Origin: Clostridia bacterium
Lineage (GTDB): Bacteria > Bacillota > Clostridia > UBA1381
Length of the DNA: 36,231 nucleotides
NCBI GenBank assembly: GCA_900756545.1
Contig: CAAEKO010000013.1
Location: 1-36,231, forward strand
Direction of reading: 5' to 3'
In this document: positions 7,456-15,776 of the stretch, in pieces
Layout of the letters: every line of letters begins with the position of its first letter
Numbering within the stretch: position 1 is the stretch's first letter
Translations under genes and position numbers: made by a program
The notes under the pieces: model-generated
The model's input: only the letters and a program-made list of their open reading frames with translations
Databases searched by the model: none
What the model was told of the DNA's origin: nothing

Positions 7456-8195
7456 TTTATTTATATGATGGCAGTTTTGATGGGTTGCTCACTGCGATTT
7501 TCGAGAGTTATGACCACCGTGAAATCCCCGTGTCGATAATAGAAAATCTAAACATACAGCAGGATTTCCTATATACTTATGTGACTATCATAACTAACGA
7601 AGAAAAGTCAGAACGCGTGTCCAATTCTATCCGAAAAAAAATTTCTAATCAGGCTTGGCGCAATCTCTATTATACATTCCTTTCCGACACATCGAATAAG
7701 GGCAGTCTGTGTCTGGATTACGTGCGTGCCGGATACCATTTCGGCGCAGAGGTTGATCTGCATTTAAATATCGGCTGTGTTAATTCCGTACAAAATGCTG
7801 CGTACCGCGTCCGTGGGGAAGCCCATCAATATTTGGGCTTTGTCCGTTTCGCCGAATTAGAGGGCGGTATTTACTATAGTGAAATCGAACCAAAATGTAA
7901 TGTCCTTCCAGTTATTGCGCCCCATTTTATCCAGCGTCTTCCGCAGACGCCCTGGATGATCCATGATGCAGGCCGGCGTCTGTGTCTGGTTTATAACGGC
8001 CGCTCCTGCTATATAACGCCTACAGACTCCGCTCCCAAGATACAGTATTCAGAAAATGAAGTATATTACCGCCGGCTTTGGAAGGAATTTTATGACACAA
8101 TAGAAATTAAAGAACGGCACAATGAACGCTGCCGGATGACTCATATGCCAAAACGATTATGGAAACATCTTCCCGAGTTGAATTTATTAAAATAA
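7434..8195 (+). CDS. DUF4130 protein, putative DNA metabolism partner of the radical SAM protein (TIGR03915 type)
   Basis: The 253-aa protein begins VVYLYDGSFDGLLTAIFESY, the start typical of DUF4130 proteins. Other conserved-looking stretches are DYVRAGYHFG, RVRGEAHQYLGFVRF (Glu129, His131), VIAPHFIQRLPQTPWMIHD, and a C-terminal ERHNERCRMTHMPKRLWKHLPE. From memory this is the TIGR03915 family, always found with the radical SAM partner and fused in some bacteria to a UDG-fold domain. No UDG domain is present here. There is no signal peptide or membrane segment. It starts inside the last 22 bases of the radical SAM gene, with AAAGGAGG about 10 bases ahead of ATG, so the two are made together. 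Its biochemical role is not known; the conserved Glu, His and Arg residues could be catalytic or nucleic-acid binding. Confidence 0.9.
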   Translation: MSDRRDVVYLYDGSFDGLLTAIFESYDHREIPVSIIENLNIQQDFLYTYVTIITNEEKSERVSNSIRKKISNQAWRNLYYTFLSDTSNKGSLCLDYVRAGYHFGAEVDLHLNIGCVNSVQNAAYRVRGEAHQYLGFVRFAELEGGIYYSEIEPKCNVLPVIAPHFIQRLPQTPWMIHDAGRRLCLVYNGRSCYITPTDSAPKIQYSENEVYYRRLWKEFYDTIEIKERHNERCRMTHMPKRLWKHLPELNLLK

Positions 8196-8457
8196 AGATT
8201 TTTGTCAGGCTAAATGAAATAGAGAACCTGTCCCTTCCCGAAAAGCAGAGGAAGGGCGTCAAGGCCTCACGAATAAAATCATACCAAATTATTATCCGAA
8301 ATGCAGTTCTCAAAAACGTCATAAGTATGTACTGTTATTGTGTGCAGCTGCGTCCGCCGCCCATATTCGCAAATACCAAACAGGCGCGGAAACATATGTA
8401 TCATATTCTTTTTACTTCCACACATTCCTTCGCTTCTCCATCTTGCCATAAAAAAAC
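8196..8457. other. Gene-free stretch between converging units
   Basis: No convincing gene on either strand. A 7-bp stem (CCCTTCC/GGAAGGG, around 8231-8255) lies about 40 bases past the DUF4130 stop codon but lacks a following T-run, so it is at best a weak end for the plus-strand transcript. The rest is unremarkable. Confidence 0.5.
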
Positions 8458-8496
8458 AAATGCCTGACACTTACCCTTTTGCAAGTAACAGGCATT
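8450..8496 (-). terminator. Intrinsic terminator of the murD-M42-adh operon
   Basis: On the minus strand AATGCCTG pairs with CAGGCATT (8489-8496 with 8459-8466), with an inner GTAA/TTAC pairing, followed by TTTGTTTTTTT. It lies 17 bases past the alcohol dehydrogenase stop codon. Confidence 0.88.
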
Positions 8497-8513
8497 CATA
8501 GCAGATGTTTTTA

Positions 8514-9677
8514 TCACATACAAGATCTATAAATTTGAATAATATCCGCCTTCGTCATTGGCACATAAGCGTACTGCATCCCCTCATCCGCAGATTTTTG
8601 CGCCATTTCCTCCAGATATTTCTCATCTATTCCAAAATCGGAAAGTCTTTGGGGAAGCCCCAGACTATTAAAAAACTCCTCTGTCCGGGCTATCGCCTGC
8701 ACGGCAATATCCAATTTATCCAAAGCTTTGTCAATTCCCCAAACATTCACCCCATAATCAACAAATTTATTTACCGTTTTATCGCTCAAAATAAACCGAA
8801 ACCATGCCGGCGTCAGCACAGCCAATCCAGCGCCATGGGTAATATCATAATAAGCGCTTAACTGGTGCTCCATAGAGTGACAGCTCCAGGCCTCTTCTTT
8901 TCCGCCGGCGGTCAGGCCATTGATAGCCAAGCTGGACGCCCACATCAAATTTGCCCGGGCTTCGTAATCCTCTGGATTCTCTACAGCCTGCTTTCCGCAT
9001 TCAATACACACCTTTAAAAGACCCTCGGCTATCCTGTCCTGCACTAAGGTTCCTGTGTCGTTGCTGAAATAAACCTCGAAAATATGGCTCATGATATCCG
9101 CTACACCCGACGCAGTCTGAAATTTGGAAACCGTGAAGGTATATGCAGGATCAAGAATTGAGCAAACCGGCTTAACATTTTCATGATGAAGCGCCTTTTT
9201 ATCATTCAGCGCCATATTGGAAATCACTGCGTTTCCATTCATTTCCGTTCCGGTAGCCGACAAAGTCAAAACGTCAAAAATCGGAAGACATTGTCCGATT
9301 TTACTGTCATCCAGAATAATATCCCAAGGATCGCCGTCATAAAATACCGCTGCAGAAATAGCCTTGGCACAGTCTATGGTACTTCCGCCGCCAACCGCCA
9401 CAATCGCCTCCAGCTTCTGCTCCCGGCAAATCCTAACGCCCTCGCGGACAGATTCTATTTTCGGATTGGGTTCGATGCCGCCAAGCTCCGCATAAGAAAT
9501 CCCGTTTTCACGGAACAGCCGCACAACCTCGTCATAAAGGCCTATCTTTTTGACAGAACCGCCGCCGTAGGCCAGCAGGACGCGATCCCCCGTTTTCAGA
9601 ATCTGCGCCGGGAGCTTACTGATTTCTCCTTTTCCAAAACAAATCCTTGTCGGTGCATAATATTCAAAATTATTCAC
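8514..9677 (-). CDS. Iron-containing alcohol dehydrogenase (YqhD/butanol dehydrogenase type)
   Basis: Group III NAD(P)H-dependent alcohol dehydrogenases interconvert aldehydes and alcohols using a divalent metal, usually iron. The N-terminal Rossmann-like half carries YGGGSVKKIGLYD and the dinucleotide motif AVGGGSTIDCAKAI; the helical half carries the metal ligands in GVADIMSHIFEVYF (Asp, His), SCHSMEHQLSAYYDITHGAG (two His). The TLSATGTEMN stretch is also typical. Length (387 aa) matches YqhD/BDH enzymes. I start at the GTG at 9677 (protein M-NNFEYYAP), which has AGAGGTGA upstream; a GTG three codons earlier has no good site. It is the last gene of the murD-M42 operon, 34 bases after the third peptidase gene. 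Likely role is disposal of aldehydes or reducing power in fermentation; substrate is unknown. Confidence 0.92.
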   Translation of the reverse strand: MNNFEYYAPTRICFGKGEISKLPAQILKTGDRVLLAYGGGSVKKIGLYDEVVRLFRENGISYAELGGIEPNPKIESVREGVRICREQKLEAIVAVGGGSTIDCAKAISAAVFYDGDPWDIILDDSKIGQCLPIFDVLTLSATGTEMNGNAVISNMALNDKKALHHENVKPVCSILDPAYTFTVSKFQTASGVADIMSHIFEVYFSNDTGTLVQDRIAEGLLKVCIECGKQAVENPEDYEARANLMWASSLAINGLTAGGKEEAWSCHSMEHQLSAYYDITHGAGLAVLTPAWFRFILSDKTVNKFVDYGVNVWGIDKALDKLDIAVQAIARTEEFFNSLGLPQRLSDFGIDEKYLEEMAQKSADEGMQYAYVPMTKADIIQIYRSCM

Positions 9678-9711
9678 TCTGCTCACCTCTCAAAAAAATA
9701 TCTGTAAGCTG

Positions 9712-10677
9712 TTAAATTCCAGCATATTCCACAATCAAATCAACCGCAGCCGCAATATCGCTCTGGGCAGCCATTTCCGCCGGAGAATGCACATACCGGC
9801 AGGGTATAGATACGCCCCCAGTTTTAATGCCTGCGCCAGTCAGTGACAATGCGCCGGCGTCTGTTCCGCCGTCTGTCATGACCTCCAGCTGATAGGGAAT
9901 GTTGTTTTGTTTCGCCAGGGCAATCAAATCGTTCCGTACAGACACAGAGCACATTACAGATCTGTCCATGATTTTCACTGCCGCGCCTTTTCCCAGCCTG
10001 ACTGCCATTTTGGATGCATTGGGTGTGTCACCCGTATCCGTCACATCCACTGCAACGGCAAAATCCGGCATAACGTCAAACGCGGCTGTCTTCGCGCCGC
10101 GCAGGCCAACCTCCTCCTGGACAGTAAACACAAAATACAGATCATTTTCGCTCTTCACCCGCTTTATAGCTTCAATCAATACATAACACCCTGCACGGTT
10201 GTCCAGCGCTTTTGCAATCACCACGCCGTTTTCCCGGTAAAATCCGCCTGTAAATGCAGCGGTATCTCCCACTGAAACAACGGCTTCCGCATCTTCTCTA
10301 TCCGCTGCGCCAATATCAATGTACATTTTCGCAATGTCCCGGTCTTTATTCTCTTCCTCTGCGCCGATCACGCCGATCACACCATTTGCAAACCGTACCT
10401 TCCTGCCAAGCAGATCTTTTTTATACAAGCCGCCCACATTGGAAAACCGCAGGAATCCAGCCTCATCAATAAATGTAACTACTATGCCGATCTCATCCAT
10501 ATGCGCTGCAAACAGCAGTTTTTTTCCGGAACCCTTTATGTGTACGATCAGGTTTCCCAGCGCGTCCTGCAAAATCTCATCCACATAGTCCCGCACCTCA
10601 TTTTTAATGATCTCGGCAATCGCTGCTTCATGGCCGGATACGCTGTCCGTCTGGGTCAATCTTTCCAACAAATCCAT
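9712..10677 (-). CDS. M42 family metallopeptidase (third of three)
   Basis: M42 enzymes are cytoplasmic dinuclear zinc or cobalt aminopeptidases that form 12-subunit tetrahedral (TET) particles and trim peptides to amino acids. All ligands are in place in this 321-aa protein: His59 in AAHMDEIG, Asp159 in ALDNRAGC, catalytic Glu188 and ligand Glu189 in VQEEVGLRGA, Asp211 in AVDVTDTGD, and His297 in RYVHSPAE. The ATG follows the upstream paralog's TAA with no gap (TAAATG) and uses GAGGTGA inside that gene, so translation is coupled. It is the shortest of the three paralogs. Specificity cannot be told from sequence. Confidence 0.93.
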   Translation of the reverse strand: MDLLERLTQTDSVSGHEAAIAEIIKNEVRDYVDEILQDALGNLIVHIKGSGKKLLFAAHMDEIGIVVTFIDEAGFLRFSNVGGLYKKDLLGRKVRFANGVIGVIGAEEENKDRDIAKMYIDIGAADREDAEAVVSVGDTAAFTGGFYRENGVVIAKALDNRAGCYVLIEAIKRVKSENDLYFVFTVQEEVGLRGAKTAAFDVMPDFAVAVDVTDTGDTPNASKMAVRLGKGAAVKIMDRSVMCSVSVRNDLIALAKQNNIPYQLEVMTDGGTDAGALSLTGAGIKTGGVSIPCRYVHSPAEMAAQSDIAAAVDLIVEYAGI

Positions 10678-11694
10678 TTATATCACCTCATCTATTCTTT
10701 TCAAAAACAATTTTGCCAGCGTTTCCATAGCGTCCAGATCAGACCATGCAGCAACACCTGCCGGAGAATGCAGGTATCTGCATGGAATGGACAGAGAAGC
10801 CGTCCGCACGCCCCGGCCCGAAATATGGATAGCCCCTGCGTCGTTTCCGCCCATGGCGGTATTTTTATACTGCACCGGGATGCTTTCCTTTTGGGCAGTT
10901 TCATACAGCCAAGTCCGGAACCTGTCCGGTACAATCGTGGAACGGTCCATAAAGGATACTGCCACGCCGCCGCCAAGCTGGGTCACATATTCATGGGGTT
11001 CCGAGCCAAACACATCTGAGCAGGTAGTGGCCTCCAGCACAAGGGCGATATCCGGCTGGATACGGCTTGCAGCCACCTGCGCCCCGCGCAATCCTACTTC
11101 CTCCTGCACAGTAAAACAGAAATAGGTGTCATACTTGCAGGGCTGATGCAGCAAATCCATCAGTACCATACAGCCCGCCCGGTCGTCAATGGCTTTGGCC
11201 TTGATCCGTCCGGCGCCAAATTCAGCAAATTCCGTGTCAAACACAGCATATTCTCCCGGCCTCACCAGCTTTTGTGCAGTTTCCTTATCCTTAGCACCAA
11301 TATCAATATACAGGCTTTTTACTTTTGGTACACTCTCCCGCTCTGACTTTTCCTGTAAATGGATTGCCTTGATGCCGATTATGCCCTTAACCCGGTTCTC
11401 ACCAATTGCCACTTTTTTGGAAATCAGCACCCGGGTGTCGATACCGCCTACAGTTTTAAATTCTAGAAAGCCCTTCTCCGTAATACCGCTGATAATCAGT
11501 CCCACTTCATCCATATGTGCCGCAAGCATCACCCTTTTCGCCGGAGATTCCCCTTTTTTCAGAGCTAGGATATTGCCGATGCTGTCGACTTGAATATCAT
11601 CCGCCAAAGGCGTGATCTCTTCTAAAATCAATTTCCGTACAGCGCCCTCGTTACCGCTCACTCCATTTGTCTCGCATAAAGCTTTTAGTAACAC
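10678..11694 (-). CDS. M42 family metallopeptidase (second of three)
   Basis: This is a second paralog with the same core: AAHMDEVG (metal His), KAIDDRAGC (Asp), VQEEVGLRGA (Glu pair), and CRYLHSPAG (His). The ligand that is Asp in its two neighbours is Glu here (ALVLEATTCSD); Glu occurs at this place in other M42 members, so activity is expected but the specificity may differ. I start at the GTG at 11694, which has GGAGG 7 bases upstream; an ATG two codons earlier lies right against the same site. Either start overlaps the stop codon of the preceding peptidase gene, and the gene ends immediately before the next one, so the three are translationally coupled. Product is about 338 aa. Confidence 0.92.
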   Translation of the reverse strand: MLLKALCETNGVSGNEGAVRKLILEEITPLADDIQVDSIGNILALKKGESPAKRVMLAAHMDEVGLIISGITEKGFLEFKTVGGIDTRVLISKKVAIGENRVKGIIGIKAIHLQEKSERESVPKVKSLYIDIGAKDKETAQKLVRPGEYAVFDTEFAEFGAGRIKAKAIDDRAGCMVLMDLLHQPCKYDTYFCFTVQEEVGLRGAQVAASRIQPDIALVLEATTCSDVFGSEPHEYVTQLGGGVAVSFMDRSTIVPDRFRTWLYETAQKESIPVQYKNTAMGGNDAGAIHISGRGVRTASLSIPCRYLHSPAGVAAWSDLDAMETLAKLFLKRIDEVI

Positions 11695-12722
11695 AGCCAT
11701 CCCTCCAAATCCATATCAAAATCTGCAATAAATTTTCCAATCAGATCGGCTGTTGCCTGCACGTCCCGCATATCTATAGTTTCCACCGAAGTATGCATAT
11801 ATCGGAGCGGGATAGAGAGAAGTCCTGTCGCAATGCCGGTGCGGGCTACCTGAATCGTCCAGGCGTCTGTACCTGTATTACCGCCGTCCACATCAATCGA
11901 ATATGGAATTTCATATTTCTCTGCCAAATCCGTCAACCGCCCACTCATGTTCGGATGAAGATTGGGCCCAACGGAAATCACCGTTCCGGAGCCGATTTCA
12001 AAAGCGTTCTCAGAATTATCCGGCGTTATGCCATGGCACACGTCTACTGCGATTGCCACATCCGGCAAAATACCATATGCCGCTGTTTTGGCCCCCCGGC
12101 ACCCTACCTCCTCCTGCACTGCGATCACCGCGTACACATCCGCTCCCGGGTCTTTTTCCAGCTTCCGCATGACCTCCAGCAAAACCGCCACGCCCGCCCG
12201 GTCATCCAGCGTTTTACCGCTGAACCGTCCATTTGTCAGACTACCCACAGACTGGGCCAGTGTAATGCTGTCGCCAACACTGACGAACTCCCGTCCTCCG
12301 GCTCCTGTCATGCCTACATCCACTGCCATGTCCCTGAGCTTCGCAGCTTTGTCTTGTTCGCCTGCTTTCATCAGATGCGGCGGTTTGGCGCCGATCACAC
12401 CTGGCAGATCTACCCGTCCATGAACGATTACCTCTGCAGCCGGGAGCACCCGTGGGTCTACACCGCCGATATTAACAAAGGAAATAAATCCCCGGTCGTC
12501 AATGTCCTGCACCATTAAACCAATCTCATCGCAATGCGCCTCAATCATAATCTTTTTCGGTTCTTTCACTTTAGACCGCTTTACCGCAATCACACTGCCC
12601 AAGCTGTCAAAGGATATTTCATCCGTATATGGTCCGAACAGGTTTGCGATCTCATTCGTCAGCCTGTATTCATATCCTGAGATTCCCCGCAGATCGCTTA
12701 ACCTTTTTAATAATTCTTCCAA
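11685..12722 (-). CDS. M42 family metallopeptidase (first of three)
   Basis: The 345-aa protein has a complete M42 metal site: His63 in EAHCDEIG (Cys replaces the Met of its two paralogs), Asp173 in TLDDRAGV, Glu204/Glu205 in VQEEVGCRGA, Asp227 in AVDVCHG, and His310 in RYMHTSVET. It is the most divergent of the trio. It appears to begin with TTG at 12722, in frame and just where homologs begin (EELLKRLSDLRGISGYE), with only a modest GTGGAT upstream; I see no in-frame ATG that would fit. The gene begins 20 bases after murD and overlaps the next peptidase gene. Three adjacent paralogs could form mixed TET particles; that is inference. Confidence 0.92.
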   Translation of the reverse strand: MEELLKRLSDLRGISGYEYRLTNEIANLFGPYTDEISFDSLGSVIAVKRSKVKEPKKIMIEAHCDEIGLMVQDIDDRGFISFVNIGGVDPRVLPAAEVIVHGRVDLPGVIGAKPPHLMKAGEQDKAAKLRDMAVDVGMTGAGGREFVSVGDSITLAQSVGSLTNGRFSGKTLDDRAGVAVLLEVMRKLEKDPGADVYAVIAVQEEVGCRGAKTAAYGILPDVAIAVDVCHGITPDNSENAFEIGSGTVISVGPNLHPNMSGRLTDLAEKYEIPYSIDVDGGNTGTDAWTIQVARTGIATGLLSIPLRYMHTSVETIDMRDVQATADLIGKFIADFDMDLEGWLCY

Positions 12723-12742
12723 ATTTCATCCACTCTTTCCTG

Positions 12743-14107
12743 TTATGATAATCCATTTACCAGTTCTTTAAATAGGTTGCCCCGTTCTTCAAAGTTGGCA
12801 AACATATCAAAGCTGGTGCTTGCCGGCGACAAAAGCACCACATCTCCCGGCCTAGCCCGTTCCCTTGCAGTTTTTATCACCTCTGGATAACTGTCAAACC
12901 GAAGAACCTCCACTTGATCGCCGCCAGACGTTTTTTTAAGAGCTTCCTCGATTTTTCCGGCTGTAGCGCCGATCAAAAGCAGTAGCTTCACATGCTCCGC
13001 GATGGCCGGGCCTACATCATCATAAGGTATTCCCTTATCCTTCCCTCCTGCAATCATAATCACCTTTTCCGGGAATACACGCAGGGTGTTCACTGTACGG
13101 TTGGGGCTGGAGTCAATAGAACTGTTGTAATAACGTACACCATCCAGTGTACGTACCAATTCAATTCGGTGAGGCACGCCGCCGAAAGTCTTTGCAACCT
13201 TCCGAATTATGCTGTCGTCGACTAAACCGTATAACGCCGCAATAGCTGCCATATAGTTTTCTACATTATGCATACCGGGAATTTTAATGTCCTCAATATT
13301 TAAAACTGCCGTCCTGTCCCGGTAAATTGTATTATCCTGTAAATAAATATCGCCCTGCTCCTGTCTTGCAAAAATATGAACTGCTCCTTTTGCCGCCTTG
13401 CCGATCTCCGCCGTCACAGTATTATCCCCATTAACAACCAGTATATCCCCGGCTGTTTGGTAGAGCATGATGTTCTTTTTTGCGTCAATATATTCTTGAT
13501 AATCTTTGTGCATATCCAGGTGATTGGGCGATATGTTGGTAATTACCGCAATATGAGGAGATTTCTGCATAGTGTGGAGCTGAAAGCTGGACAGCTCTAA
13601 AACTACCCAATCCTCGGAAGCCATGTTTTCCGTTTCTGTCAAAAGTGGATTACCAATATTTCCCCCCAGCCAGGTTTTATATCCCGCCTTAGCCATCATT
13701 TCATAAATCAGGGTGGTGGTGGTGGTTTTCCCATCGCTTCCCGTCACCGCAATGATCTTACACGGACAGATATCAAAAAATACCTCCATTTCCGAGGTTA
13801 CCCACGCCCCTGCCTCTCTTGCCCGGCAAAGGGCCGGTACATCAAAGCGCATCCCCGGCGTTTTGAAAATCACTTCTTGCGTGAGATTTTCTAAATAACC
13901 TTCGCCAAGCCGCAACAACACCCCTAAGGCCTCCAGTTCCGCACATATTTCACCCAATTGATCACGGCTCCTGCGATCACAGGCTGTTACCCGTGCACCC
14001 AGCCCGCACAAATACCGGATAAGCGGCCTGTTGCTGATACCTATGCCGATCACCGCTACAGACCTATTTTTTATATTCATCTTAAATTGTTCCAATTTTG
14101 CATTCAT
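12743..14107 (-). CDS. murD: UDP-N-acetylmuramoyl-L-alanine--D-glutamate ligase
   Basis: MurD adds D-glutamate to UDP-MurNAc-L-alanine in the cytoplasm, the second amino acid of the peptidoglycan stem. The 454-aa protein shows the three-domain Mur ligase layout. An N-terminal UDP-binding Rossmann part (VAVIGIGISNRPLIRYL) comes first. Then comes the ATP loop GSDGKTTTTTL with NIGNPLL and the central NISPNHLDMH. The C-terminal ligase domain has HRIELV, YYNSSIDSSPNRT (usually DSKATN-like) and AGGKDKG. Length is normal. The ATG at 14107 has GGAGG 7 bases upstream. It heads an operon with the M42 genes and adh, unlike the usual dcw cluster, so it is separated from other mur genes here; murI and ddl, which make its substrate and partner precursor, are 5-7 kb away in another operon. 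Confidence 0.95.
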   Translation of the reverse strand: MNAKLEQFKMNIKNRSVAVIGIGISNRPLIRYLCGLGARVTACDRRSRDQLGEICAELEALGVLLRLGEGYLENLTQEVIFKTPGMRFDVPALCRAREAGAWVTSEMEVFFDICPCKIIAVTGSDGKTTTTTLIYEMMAKAGYKTWLGGNIGNPLLTETENMASEDWVVLELSSFQLHTMQKSPHIAVITNISPNHLDMHKDYQEYIDAKKNIMLYQTAGDILVVNGDNTVTAEIGKAAKGAVHIFARQEQGDIYLQDNTIYRDRTAVLNIEDIKIPGMHNVENYMAAIAALYGLVDDSIIRKVAKTFGGVPHRIELVRTLDGVRYYNSSIDSSPNRTVNTLRVFPEKVIMIAGGKDKGIPYDDVGPAIAEHVKLLLLIGATAGKIEEALKKTSGGDQVEVLRFDSYPEVIKTARERARPGDVVLLSPASTSFDMFANFEERGNLFKELVNGLS

Positions 14108-14147
14108 ACTATGCCTCCAAAATTTTCATATTATCCCATCTTTACAT

Positions 14148-14175
14148 ATTATATCACAAAGTAGGAAAATGACAA
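14148..14175 (-). promoter_or_regulatory. Promoter of the murD operon
   Basis: On the minus strand TTGTCA (14170-14175) and TATAAT (14148-14153) are 16 bases apart, with an extended TGA before the -10. The start of murD follows about 40 bases on. Confidence 0.75.
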
Positions 14176-14177
14176 CT

Positions 14178-14212
14178 AAAAAATGCATTTCTTTGAAAAG
14201 AAACGCATTTTT
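14178..14212 (-). terminator. Terminator after the alpha/beta hydrolase gene
   Basis: AAAAATGCG-TTTC on the minus strand pairs with GAAA-TGCATTTTT, leaving a small bulge, and ends in T's. It starts at the hydrolase stop codon and lies directly before the murD promoter. Confidence 0.7.
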
Positions 14213-14929
14213 CTAATGGTATTTCTGAATAAACTCCACGATGGGAGCCGGATTTTCCAGACTATGGGGATGATGTCCAACACCAGGCTTTCGGATAATT
14301 TTAATTTCCCCGGTAAAATTCTCTGCCAGCACCGCGCCGTTTTCCGCATAGGGCACAACATCGTCCACATCACCATAAACCAGTAAAATTGGAACATCTG
14401 CCTGATTCAGCCTGTTAATTTTATTAATGGGCATATCCTGAATATCGTTAACATCCGCAGCGCCAAATTCTTTTTTGCATCGTTCCACATCAGCTTCACT
14501 GCCCACACCGTCGCCAGCGCCTAAAGGCCAGCTTCGCAAATCCTGCACAGGCGCATCCAAATAAAGCACCGCTACATCCTTCGGATATGCCGCCGTATAA
14601 TTCGCAGCGTATAGTCCGCCGCGGCTGAATCCGAATAAATCAGCTTTTTTTGCCAATCCAAGCTCCGCAGTCAGCGTGTCATGAAAATTTTTCATTTCTG
14701 CTACGGCGTCCGCACTGCCAAACCGGTCGTGAAGGTCGCAGTACGCGATATGCCATCCTTCGGCAAGCAACGCCATATCCGCATAAGCAAATGCGTCAAA
14801 AAACTCAGCCCGCCAGACCCACGGCTTCCCAACCGCCACCTTTTTAGGCACGATCAGCAGACAATCGTGCCCGTTCACCTGAAAATCATAACGAGTATAC
14901 CCTTTCCACTCACTTTTCTTATAGTTCAT
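14213..14929 (-). CDS. Alpha/beta hydrolase, substrate unknown
   Basis: The 238-aa protein has the alpha/beta hydrolase layout: a strand and turn (WHIAYCDLHDRFG), the nucleophile elbow GFSRGG with Ser102, a late acid strand ILLVYGDVDDVVPY (Asp190 likely), and a C-terminal His in PGVGHHPHSLE (His219 or 220). There is no signal peptide, so it is cytoplasmic. It resembles small esterases or prolyl-peptidase-like hydrolases with little lid. An AGGAAGGA lies about 7 bases before the ATG. It follows ppa by 51 bases on the same strand and probably shares its transcript, ending at the terminator beyond. A carboxylesterase or sugar-ester deacetylase are reasonable guesses, no more. Confidence 0.88.
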   Translation of the reverse strand: MNYKKSEWKGYTRYDFQVNGHDCLLIVPKKVAVGKPWVWRAEFFDAFAYADMALLAEGWHIAYCDLHDRFGSADAVAEMKNFHDTLTAELGLAKKADLFGFSRGGLYAANYTAAYPKDVAVLYLDAPVQDLRSWPLGAGDGVGSEADVERCKKEFGAADVNDIQDMPINKINRLNQADVPILLVYGDVDDVVPYAENGAVLAENFTGEIKIIRKPGVGHHPHSLENPAPIVEFIQKYH

Positions 14930-14980
14930 TTTATTTCCTTCCTGTGAAAGCTTTGTTTTCCGTCCCGCCGGAAATTTCGA

Positions 14981-15511
14981 TTAACAAAAGCAGTCTTTGT
15001 AGCGGTCAATACTTTTCGCAATAATATCCATGGCTACCTCTGGCCCCTGCACCTCATTTACCACTGTTTCTTTTCCCTCCAAAGACTTATAGACCCGGAA
15101 AAAGTGGGATATTTCATCAAAGGTATGTTTAGGCAGCTGCGCTATATCGGTGTAAACGGTTAGGGATGGATCGTTGAATGGGATCGCAATGATTTTTTCA
15201 TCCTCCTGTTCATTGTCGATCATCTTGACAACGCCAATCGGATAACAGCGTACCAGAGTCATCGGCACAATAGACTCCTGACACAAAACCAATACATCCA
15301 GCGGATCGTTGTCTGAAGCATAGGTCCGCGGGATGAATCCGTAGTTCGCAGGATAGTGGGTAGACGTGTATAGAACGCGGTCAAGACATAAAAGCCCTGT
15401 TTCCTTATCCATTTCATACTTATTTTTTCCGCCCTTGGGTATCTCGATACAGGCCATAAAATCCGGAGGGGATATTCGTTTCGGGCTAATGTCGTGCCAA
15501 ATATTTGTCAT
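14981..15511 (-). CDS. ppa: Inorganic pyrophosphatase (family I, soluble)
   Basis: This enzyme splits cytoplasmic pyrophosphate into two phosphates with magnesium and pulls biosynthetic reactions forward. The 176-aa protein has the family I active-site residues: Glu23 and Lys31 around EIPKGGKNKYE, YPANYGFIPRT, and the signature DNDPLDVLV with Asp67, Asp69 and Asp72. Length is typical of bacterial hexameric enzymes. AAAGGA precedes the ATG at 15511. It heads a short operon with the hydrolase gene. Its leader is about 125 bases long and contains a strong hairpin. Confidence 0.95.
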   Translation of the reverse strand: MTNIWHDISPKRISPPDFMACIEIPKGGKNKYEMDKETGLLCLDRVLYTSTHYPANYGFIPRTYASDNDPLDVLVLCQESIVPMTLVRCYPIGVVKMIDNEQEDEKIIAIPFNDPSLTVYTDIAQLPKHTFDEISHFFRVYKSLEGKETVVNEVQGPEVAMDIIAKSIDRYKDCFC

Positions 15512-15563
15512 TCAAAACATCCTTTCTCTGTCACAATACAAAATAGTGCTTAATCTGAATATC

Positions 15564-15594
15564 ATACCATAGCCGCAAGGCGGCATAATGGTAT
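15564..15594 (-). promoter_or_regulatory. Leader hairpin upstream of ppa
   Basis: ATACCAT (15564-15570) pairs with ATGGTAT (15588-15594) and, inside, GCCGC pairs with GCGGC around a 3-base loop. It lies in the predicted ppa leader. No T-run follows on the minus strand, so it is not a plain terminator. Confidence 0.55.
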
Positions 15595-15642
15595 AGCGGC
15601 GGAGGCAGCGATTCAAGCAGTATAATAAACACTTATAAATTT

Positions 15643-15671
15643 ATTATACCACACCTTTCTTGCTTTGTAAA
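15643..15671 (-). promoter_or_regulatory. Promoter of ppa, with dyad at the -10
   Basis: On the minus strand TTTACA (15666-15671) and TATAAT (15643-15648) are 17 bases apart. The -10 is one arm of a perfect inverted repeat, TATAATAAA (15621-15629) and TTTATTATA (15640-15648). Confidence 0.75.
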
Positions 15672-15717
15672 TTCCTGTTTTCTCCTAAAATATGCCGGAA
15701 AGGGACATAACTTTTCA

Positions 15718-15746
15718 TTGATTATTTCGACAAGTTATGGTATACT
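15718..15746 (+). promoter_or_regulatory. Promoter of the L,D-transpeptidase gene
   Basis: TTGATT (15718-15723), 17 bases, TATACT (15741-15746). The start codon follows 31 bases later after CAGGAGGAAAG. Confidence 0.75.
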
Positions 15747-15776
15747 CAAATCAAGAACTACTCAGGAGGAAAGTAT

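Noticed and set aside
8196..8470. Small genes between DUF4130 and the alcohol dehydrogenase
   Set aside because: Frames of 63-102 codons on both strands lack start signals, and one of them runs into the terminator hairpin.
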